Of a DNA stretch of 40,314 nt, positions 35,097-40,314 are shown piece after piece. Source of the DNA: SIG452 sp045631485 (GTDB lineage: Bacteria; Bacillota; Clostridia; UMGS1840); NCBI GenBank assembly GCA_045631485.1, contig JAZQUU010000005.1:1-40314 (forward strand), given 5' to 3'. The position numbers and the translations under genes were made by a program. Position 1 is the first letter of the stretch; the number at the start of each line of letters is the position of its first letter. The notes below the pieces were generated by a model that was given only the letters and a program-made list of their open reading frames with translations, searched no databases and was not told the DNA's origin.

Positions 35097-36182
35097 ATGA
35101 AAAGAATTGGTATTTTAACAGGCGGCGGCGATTGCCCCGGTTTAAACCCGGTAATTCGTGCGGTTGTAAAAACTGCAATTGAAAAATACGGTATGAGCGT
35201 TGTTGGCTTTAAAAACGGCTACAAAGGCTTATACAACAATGAAACTGTTGAACTGACTTTAGAAAACACCTCCGGTATTTTACATAGAGGGGGCACCATT
35301 TTATTTAGCTCCAATAAGGACAACCTTTTTGACTATTTAGTACCCGATGAAAACGGTAATATGGTCAAGAAAAATGTTTCCCATGTTGGCGTGGAAAACA
35401 TTAAGAAAAACAATATTGATGCGATGATTATCATCGGCGGTGACGGTACTTTAACAAGTGGTAGAGATTTTGCTCGTTTAGGTGTACCCGTAATCGGGGT
35501 TCCCAAAACTATTGATAACGACTTATCTTCCACCGATACCACCTTCGGCTTTGATACCGCAGTTGGTGTTGCGGCAGAAGCATTAGACAGAATCCACACT
35601 ACCGCAGAATCTCATCACAGAATCATCACCGTGGAAATTATGGGCAGATATGCAGGCTTTTTGGGATTATCCGCAGGTATCGCAGGCGGTGCCGACGTTA
35701 TTTTAATTCCCGAAATTCCTTATGATATCAACAAAGTGGCAGACCATATCAAGAACCGTATTGCACAGGGCAAAGAATTCTCCGTTGTGGCGGTTGCAGA
35801 AGGTGCAAAATCTGTCACAGGGGAAGTGGTTGTGCAGAAAGTCATCGAAGGAAGTCCCGACCCCATTCGTCTGGGCGGTATTGCACAGAAAGTGGCAGAA
35901 GATTTGGAAGCAATGGTTGGCTTAGAAGCGAGAGCAACCATCTTGGGACATATTCAGAGAGGCGGTTCTCCGTCTTCCGCAGACAGAATTTTATCTACCC
36001 GTTACGGTGTAGCTGCAGTGGAACTTGCAATGGCAGGAAAATTTGGTAATATGGTTGCTTTAAAAGATAATCAGATGACTTACGCATCCTTAGAAAATGT
36101 AATCGGTGCTAATAAAGCAGTTGACCCCGACGGCGAATTGGTGCAGGCTGCAAAAGCTATCGGCACTTGCTTCGGCGACTAA
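35097..36182 (+). CDS. pfkA: 6-phosphofructokinase, group III-like
   Basis: Phosphorylates fructose 6-phosphate in glycolysis; 361 aa. Visible motifs are 'GGGDCPGLNPVIR', 'IIGGDGTLTSG', 'GVPKTIDNDLSSTDTTFGF' (catalytic Asp) and 'EIMGRYAG'. The residue equivalent to E. coli G104 is G117, as in ATP-dependent enzymes, while the one equivalent to G124 is K137, as in pyrophosphate-dependent enzymes. This G/K pairing is known from group III actinobacterial ATP-PFKs, so ATP is the likelier donor but not certain. AGGAGAAG lies directly before the start, 16 bases after rhaA. It ends the + strand locus, where it may serve the flux from sugars released here. Confidence 0.93.
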   Translation: MKRIGILTGGGDCPGLNPVIRAVVKTAIEKYGMSVVGFKNGYKGLYNNETVELTLENTSGILHRGGTILFSSNKDNLFDYLVPDENGNMVKKNVSHVGVENIKKNNIDAMIIIGGDGTLTSGRDFARLGVPVIGVPKTIDNDLSSTDTTFGFDTAVGVAAEALDRIHTTAESHHRIITVEIMGRYAGFLGLSAGIAGGADVILIPEIPYDINKVADHIKNRIAQGKEFSVVAVAEGAKSVTGEVVVQKVIEGSPDPIRLGGIAQKVAEDLEAMVGLEARATILGHIQRGGSPSSADRILSTRYGVAAVELAMAGKFGNMVALKDNQMTYASLENVIGANKAVDPDGELVQAAKAIGTCFGD

Positions 36183-36196
36183 TTTTAGTTGGTATT

Positions 36197-36336
36197 TGCT
36201 GCACATACGACATTTCCTTTTTTAGTAATTTAGTAATTTGATAACCTCGCAAAGATCTTTTTGATTTTATATACCAAAAAACTTTCATTTTCATACAATT
36301 TTCGTATGTGCAGCATTTCCTATATATTTTTTGGTA
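36197..36336. repeat. Crossing inverted repeats in an AT-rich gap
   Basis: Within the gene-free stretch 36183-36486 a perfect 14-bp inverted repeat (36197-36210 TGCTGCACATACGA and 36302-36315) encloses 91 AT-rich bases. A second 10-bp repeat (36272-36281 and 36327-36336, TACCAAAAAA type) crosses it, giving a pseudoknot-like order. The 8-base direct repeat CATTTCCT follows the first arm (36211) and overlaps the end of the second (36314). No clear target duplication or gene was found. It may be regulatory or a mobile-element relic. Confidence 0.5.
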
Positions 36337-36435
36337 AAAAGTTGTTTCTAAACCATAGCACAACCTGTCAATATTGTTGACTGAATCGTTACCGTGCTTT
36401 TACGGAACAACGAAAATAAAATAGCATTCAGTAAT

Positions 36436-36473
36436 AAACACCTCGGACAATCACTTGATTATCCGAGGTGTTT
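36436..36473. terminator. Two-way intrinsic terminator
   Basis: Arms 36436-36447 and 36462-36473 pair over 12 bp (AAACACCTCGGA type), followed by TTTTCTATT on + and by TTTATTACTG on the other strand. It sits between the + strand sugar locus and the - strand catalase remnant, so it can end transcription from both sides. Confidence 0.85.
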
Positions 36474-36486
36474 TCTATTAACAATT

Positions 36487-37020
36487 TTAATTACCCATAT
36501 AAAACTTCTTCGGTTCACATTCACCGCTCTGAATCCGGTTTAATACCTCACCGAAACGCTGAAAGTGTACTACCTCACGTTCTCTGAGGTAGCGGATAAC
36601 ACGCTCCACATCTTTATCGTCACACATTCTTAAAATGTTGTCGTAGGTTGCACGTGCTTTTTGTTCTGCTGCCAGGTCTTCCACCAAATCGGCGATGGGG
36701 TCGCCTTTTACGCCGATATATTCCGCTTTCCAGGGGTTGCCGGAGGCGGCAGCGGGGTAGATGCTTTTGGCGTGGTCGATATAATATGCCGCCATTGGAC
36801 TGTTTTCAATCTCGCCTGTGGTGGCATTTTTGGTTAATTGATGAATCAAGGTTGCCACCATCTCGAGATGTGCAAGCTCTTCAGTGCCGATATCGGTCAG
36901 CAGTGCTTTGGCGGTGTTATCTTTCATAGAATAACGCTGAGAGAGATACCGCATGGATGCGCCTAATTCGCCGTCCGGTCCACCAGACAGCAACTGTTTG
37001 AGTAGAGGGAAAAATGGCAG
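36487..37020 (-). pseudogene. cotJC: CotJC-type manganese catalase, N-terminus missing
   Basis: Reading frame matching the CotJC/manganese catalase family: 'GGPDGELGASMRYLSQRYSM', the di-manganese site 'DIGTEELAHLEM', 'YIGVKGDPIADL', 'AAEQKARATY' and 'REREVVHFQRFGEVL'. CotJC is a spore-coat component that breaks down hydrogen peroxide, so the host is probably a spore former or has such ancestors. The first possible codon is TTG at 36993, but homologous residues continue upstream ('PLLKQLLSGG') to an in-frame stop at 37021-37023, and about 15-20 family residues with the normal ATG are absent in all frames. No ribosome site precedes it. It is most simply a 5'-truncated gene at a recombination junction; translation from TTG as a short protein cannot be excluded. 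Confidence 0.68.
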
Positions 37021-37033
37021 CTATTTATTCACG

Positions 37034-37060
37034 AAACCCCTGTAAGTATAGGGTTTTTTG
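37034..37060 (+). terminator. Orphan + strand terminator
   Basis: AAACCC (37034-37039) pairs with GGGTTT (37051-37056) and is followed by a T-run. It reads as an intrinsic terminator on +, but no + strand gene lies directly before it, because the neighbouring catalase remnant is on -. That makes it a likely leftover of a rearranged gene. Confidence 0.55.
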
Positions 37061-37161
37061 TATTTTTTTAATTTGTTAATTGGTATAATGAAAATCGATT
37101 ATTTTGTAATTATTTCAAAAAAATGAATCCAACGAAACCTCTTTTTATTCAAACAAAATAT

Positions 37162-37240
37162 ATTGACAAGTGTATAAAAATATGGTATATTGTTATTGAA
37201 AAGTGTGTATAATGATATGTAAATTATATTGAAAAGTGTA
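37162..37240 (+). repeat. Three direct repeats with exact 33-bp period
   Basis: The motif ATTGA(A/C)AAGTGT occurs at 37162, 37195 and 37228, each exactly 33 bases from the last (about three DNA turns). The first copy contains the -35 box, the second lies just after the -10 box and the third ends at the ribosome site of the ATPase gene. The spacing suggests cooperative binding of a repressor on one DNA face. Confidence 0.75.
37163..37191 (+). promoter_or_regulatory. Sigma-70-type promoter of the ATPase gene
   Basis: TTGACA at 37163-37168, a 17-base spacer and TATATT at 37186-37191 give a near-consensus promoter 68 bases before the ATG at 37259. It is overlapped by the 33-bp-spaced repeats, which suggests that it is repressed or autoregulated. 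Confidence 0.8.
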
Positions 37241-37258
37241 AAAAAGGAGGTTTTCTTT

Positions 37259-38575
37259 ATGCTGTTCAGAAAAATTCAAGCATATATCGAGGATTATTTT
37301 AAGTCAGATTCTAACAAGGTTCTTTTGGTAGAAGGAGCAAGACAAATCGGGAAAACCTATATTATCCGCCATGTTGGTAAGCAGATGTTTGAAAATTTTA
37401 TTGAAATCAATATGGTGCAGGATTTTGACGGTGCTCAACTATTTGCAAATGCAAAAACAGTTGATGATTTCTATCTGCAGGTTAGTATGCTTGCAGGTGA
37501 TAAAATGAAAGAAAAAGAGAATACGCTTATCTTCATTGATGAAATTCAAGTTTATCCGCATTTGATTACGATGCTTAAATTCCTAAAAGATGATGATAAG
37601 TTTAATTACATTGCAAGTGGTTCGTTGCTTGGTGTAACATTAAATGAAACTACATCTATCCCGATTGGCAGCATTGAGAGAAAGCAGATGTATCCACTTG
37701 ATTTTGAAGAGTTCTTAATCAGTCAGGGATTCAATTCTTATGCAATCAATGCACTGAAAAGTAAATTTGAAAAAAGGGAAGGTCTTGACGAACCTACACA
37801 CGAAAAGGTAATTGACTTATTTAAAAAATATTTGCTGATTGGGGGACTTCCTGATGCAGTAAACAGTTATATCAAAGAAAAAAACATTGTGAATGTTAGA
37901 ACCATTCAAAGTGAAATTCACGGATACTATGGTGCTGATGCTTCAAAATATGATAGTGAAAAGAAGTTGAAAATACGCAGAATATATGACCAGATTCCAT
38001 CTCACCTCGAAAATAAGAAGAAACGAGTGGTGATTCAGAATATTGAGGGAATCAAAGGAAAACGATATTCCGATTATGAAGATGAATTTGACTATTTAGT
38101 TAGTGCCGGAATTGCACTGGAAGTAAAAGCAATTTCAACTCCGGTATTTCCGCTGATTGAATCAAGCGGAAAGAATCTATTGAAGCTGTATTTGAATGAT
38201 GTAGGGATTTTGACGAACATCTTATATAAGCATAACATTCGTGCAATTCTTGATTCTGAAAAGAGCATCAACTTAGGAACAGTTTATGAATCTGTTGTTG
38301 CATCCGAACTCAAGGCACACGGACACAAACTGTATTATTATGATAATAGAAATAAAGGTGAAGTGGATTATCTTATCGATGATTATGATGAATTATCGGT
38401 TGTTCCTATTGAAGTAAAGTCCGGTAAAGATTATACCATTCATAGTGCATTAAATAACTTTGTTTCAAATGAATCATACAACATCAAAAAAGCTGTTGTA
38501 TTATCTAATGAAAGAGAAGTAACACACAAGGGTAAAATTACTTATTTGCCAATTTATTATGTTATGTTTATGTAG
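37259..38575 (+). CDS. AAA_14/DUF4143 ATPase with nuclease-like C-terminus
   Basis: ATP-binding protein of the widespread AAA_14 plus DUF4143 family, 438 aa, cytoplasmic; no member has a firmly established cellular role. Walker A is 'GARQIGKT' with K32, Walker B is 'LIFIDEIQ' with D94/E95, and 'IASGSLLG' is the sensor region. The C-terminal part has 'GEVDYLID' (D370) and 'PIEVKSGKDY' (E385, K387), the D-ExK arrangement of PD-(D/E)XK nuclease folds. A TTG in frame at 37229 exists, but AAGGAGG at 37244-37250 sets the ATG at 37259. Its proline codons avoid CCC, which dominates in the sugar locus, suggesting separate ancestry. It has its own promoter and terminator, so it stands alone. Confidence 0.92.
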   Translation: MLFRKIQAYIEDYFKSDSNKVLLVEGARQIGKTYIIRHVGKQMFENFIEINMVQDFDGAQLFANAKTVDDFYLQVSMLAGDKMKEKENTLIFIDEIQVYPHLITMLKFLKDDDKFNYIASGSLLGVTLNETTSIPIGSIERKQMYPLDFEEFLISQGFNSYAINALKSKFEKREGLDEPTHEKVIDLFKKYLLIGGLPDAVNSYIKEKNIVNVRTIQSEIHGYYGADASKYDSEKKLKIRRIYDQIPSHLENKKKRVVIQNIEGIKGKRYSDYEDEFDYLVSAGIALEVKAISTPVFPLIESSGKNLLKLYLNDVGILTNILYKHNIRAILDSEKSINLGTVYESVVASELKAHGHKLYYYDNRNKGEVDYLIDDYDELSVVPIEVKSGKDYTIHSALNNFVSNESYNIKKAVVLSNEREVTHKGKITYLPIYYVMFM

Positions 38576-38605
38576 AAAATTATAACGAAATATGATTTAT
38601 GATTT

Positions 38606-38635
38606 GAGGGTGATTTGGGAAAATCGCACTCTTTT
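38606..38635 (+). terminator. Terminator after the ATPase gene
   Basis: Imperfect 11-bp stem (38606-38616 with 38621-38631, one mismatch and one wobble), a short G-rich loop and TTTT after it, 30 bases past the ATPase stop. It separates that gene from the accessory genes downstream. Confidence 0.65.
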
Positions 38636-38695
38636 CTATTTGAGCGATGATTACGGTACTAATTATCAAAATAACCAGGAAAGGAGGGAACCTGT

Positions 38696-39733
38696 ATGAA
38701 ATGTTTAATGAAATATGATTGGGTAAAATTGCCCCGACATATTCTTCCGGAAGGAAAAGGGGTGATGCGTTCCTGGACAAGGCTTGCATCCCGTGCAGCA
38801 TTTCGAAAAGGTCAAGCAGAATATTGCGGTTATACTAATCCTGTGAACGCAGGAGAGTGGTCCGGCGGTATTGTAGGTGTAAAGAGTATTCTCGGGATAA
38901 AACAACGTTCTGAAGCGCTTAAAACGTTAAATAAGCTATCTGAACTCGGATACTTGAGTTACACACTTGATACAAAGACAAAACAGCTTACCTATCGAAT
39001 TAGCGACTGGGTAGTAAACTGTTCCGGTGAAGAGTGTATGGATGGGAACGTATATACTTCTCAGGGATACGGGTTCCTGTGTCTTCCCCGGAATATAACA
39101 GAACGACTTGTAGAACAAAATTACATATTTGAAGAATCAGACGCATGGTTGGATTTATGGTGTCACACAGTATCCGAAGATCCAAATAATGCGTTTTCTT
39201 TTTTTGCACCGATTGTTCAGTATGGAAAATTCGGTGCTGCTTTAACTTTGGAAACCTTGGGAAACCGCTGGGGTTGGGAGAAAACGAAAGTATGGAGATT
39301 TTTAAAAAAACATGGGGATGTCTTTGCTCTGTATCGTTTGCCCGGCTCCTACGGTTCTCTCGTTTATAATAAACTTTATGTAACAGATAAAGAGGTTTCA
39401 ATGCCTGCATTGGAGGAAATCGTGGGTATATTGGATAAAGTGCGTACACTTGGAGCTCATACACATAAACACGTCAGTGACCATGAACATATCAATCGTT
39501 TAGTCTATTGGTACAGCAAGAAAATCACTGAAAAAAATTGTGAAAATGTATCCGAAAATCGCGTTGCACTTTTTGACCCTATAATACGCGCGTATATTTC
39601 TCCTTGTAAGAATTGTGAGTATTGTAAGCATTGTAAATATGACTGCGGGAATATTGATTATAGTTATAGTAGAACTATAGAGTCAGATAAAATAAGAGGA
39701 CCATGTTTCCCGTCAGACCAAATGATATGTTAG
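38696..39733 (+). CDS. Unrecognised accessory protein with C-terminal cysteine cluster
   Basis: Protein of 345 aa that I do not recognise with certainty. Residues about 55-100 ('SGGIVGVKSILGIKQRSEAL' then a basic helix and 'LSELGYLSYTLD') look like a winged-helix DNA-binding fold of the kind found in replication-initiation or plasmid/phage regulatory proteins. A second helical part near residues 180-215 contains 'RWGWEKTKVWRFLKKHG', another helix-turn-helix candidate. The C-terminus carries five closely spaced cysteines (C304, C307, C310, C313, C317), probably binding zinc. The strong AAGGAGGG at 38681-38688 confirms the start. It is 16 bases before a second regulator-like gene, a layout typical of integrative elements or prophages; function is inferred only. 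Confidence 0.7.
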   Translation: MKCLMKYDWVKLPRHILPEGKGVMRSWTRLASRAAFRKGQAEYCGYTNPVNAGEWSGGIVGVKSILGIKQRSEALKTLNKLSELGYLSYTLDTKTKQLTYRISDWVVNCSGEECMDGNVYTSQGYGFLCLPRNITERLVEQNYIFEESDAWLDLWCHTVSEDPNNAFSFFAPIVQYGKFGAALTLETLGNRWGWEKTKVWRFLKKHGDVFALYRLPGSYGSLVYNKLYVTDKEVSMPALEEIVGILDKVRTLGAHTHKHVSDHEHINRLVYWYSKKITEKNCENVSENRVALFDPIIRAYISPCKNCEYCKHCKYDCGNIDYSYSRTIESDKIRGPCFPSDQMIC

Positions 39734-39749
39734 AAAAGGAGTTAAAATT

Positions 39750-40314
39750 ATGAATCGAGCAAAAGACAATACATCGTTATATGAACAACAAGAAGATCAA
39801 ATCAGAGACAAATCGGATGCATTCCTTTCGTTTTTGACGGACAGAGGTATTTTAGGTGACCACCGGATCGATGATGAAAGAATTCGTAATGCAAGGCAGA
39901 CAAAGCAGAGAAACACTTATCATAACACAATGATGCTGTTAAAGAATTATCGTACCATAGCGTGGATGCTGGAATGTTTCCCGGATAATGTTGCAGAAGA
40001 ATTGGACCGTCCTTTTGAAGAACTGGACGAGTTGATAGACAATGTTGACTTGGAAATATCAATGGGAAACAGAAAACTGGAAAGCCGTATGGAAGGTGTT
40101 CAGAAGTCCCGCCTTTTACTGGATAGGGTAAATGAAGCACTTACAGTCTTAAGGAAGAAACCTGAAAATGGAGAACTTTTGTATAACCTCATTTATCAGA
40201 CTTTTATTACGCCTGAGAGATTAAGCTTAACAGAGATTCTTTACAGAGTAGATTTATCTCCGAGACATTACTACAGACTTCGTTCGCAGGCCATCACAAT
40301 TCTTTCAATACGAC
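39750..40314 (+). CDS. HTH/sigma-like accessory protein (3' partial)
   Basis: Open frame of 188 codons running off the window end, starting at an ATG with AGAAAAGGAG at 39732-39741. The N-terminal half is charged and helical with heptad-like spacing (about residues 60-135), suggesting a coiled coil. The visible C-terminus 'LYRVDLSPRHYYRLRSQAIT' looks like the recognition helix of a sigma-region-4 or ArpU-type helix-turn-helix, as in phage late-gene regulators and regulators of integrative elements. It is probably co-transcribed with the preceding gene. The missing C-terminus prevents a firmer call. Confidence 0.65.
   Translation, partial: MNRAKDNTSLYEQQEDQIRDKSDAFLSFLTDRGILGDHRIDDERIRNARQTKQRNTYHNTMMLLKNYRTIAWMLECFPDNVAEELDRPFEELDELIDNVDLEISMGNRKLESRMEGVQKSRLLLDRVNEALTVLRKKPENGELLYNLIYQTFITPERLSLTEILYRVDLSPRHYYRLRSQAITILSIR

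Noticed and set aside
36157..36363. 68-aa reading frame on - across the AT-rich gap
   Set aside because: It overlaps the end of the phosphofructokinase gene and the inverted repeats, has no ribosome site and shows no recognisable domain.
37034..37089. Second promoter with TATAAT at 37084-37089
   Set aside because: The -10 box is perfect, but no acceptable -35 box lies 16-18 bases upstream and a terminator precedes it.
37162..37240. 33-bp-spaced repeats as a CRISPR array
   Set aside because: Only about 12 bases are conserved per unit, there are three units, and they coincide with promoter and ribosome-site elements. The pattern fits operator sites better.

Overview
The window looks like a chromosomal segment of a low-to-moderate-GC Clostridia (Firmicutes) bacterium, probably an uncultured plant-glycan-degrading gut or rumen type. 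The grounds are the AGGAGG-type ribosome binding sites, Gram-positive signal peptides, YesM/YesN/YesL/Lpl-type proteins, BspA-like repeat proteins and a spore-coat CotJC-type manganese catalase remnant. No rRNA, tRNA, CRISPR, transposase or integrase gene was seen.

Region 1 (1-36182, all genes on +) is one long carbohydrate-utilisation locus. It opens with an LplA/LplB/LplC-type ABC sugar importer (solute-binding protein cut by the window edge, then two permeases). A YesN/YesM-type two-component system follows. Three secreted proteins come next: a BspA-like leucine-rich-repeat protein, a beta-helix-like protein and a 1483-aa leucine-rich-repeat protein fused to an SGNH esterase-like domain. 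Between them sit three cytoplasmic glycosidases: GH38 alpha-mannosidase, GH36 alpha-galactosidase and a GH36/raffinose-synthase-type enzyme. A compact, unassigned glycyl radical enzyme with its activase follows, then a free SGNH esterase. Next come two paralogous Gfo/Idh/MocA oxidoreductases flanking an SDR protein, a quinone-oxidoreductase-type MDR, a metallo-beta-lactamase-fold hydrolase, a GH78 alpha-L-rhamnosidase, a YesL (DUF624) membrane protein, L-rhamnose isomerase and 6-phosphofructokinase. Inference: surface proteins capture or de-esterify a complex plant or microbial glycan containing rhamnose, galactose and mannose. Oligosaccharides are imported and cut inside the cell. Rhamnose enters via RhaA, and the radical enzyme and oxidoreductases handle an unusual diol, keto or acidic sugar intermediate.

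Several gene junctions in this locus carry long perfect stem-loops without U-tracts (1218-1246, 8660-8691, 22189-22227) or wider inverted repeats (5716-5763, 8733-8815).

Region 2 (36183-37258) is a junction: an AT-rich stretch with crossing inverted repeats, a two-way terminator, a CotJC/manganese-catalase reading frame on - that lacks its N-terminus, an orphan terminator, and a promoter inside three direct repeats spaced exactly 33 bp apart.

Region 3 (37259-40314) is accessory DNA with a different style: an AAA/DUF4143 ATPase, an unrecognised protein ending in a cysteine cluster, and an HTH/sigma-like protein open at the window end. It resembles the cargo and regulatory part of an integrative element or prophage, but no recombinase is visible here.
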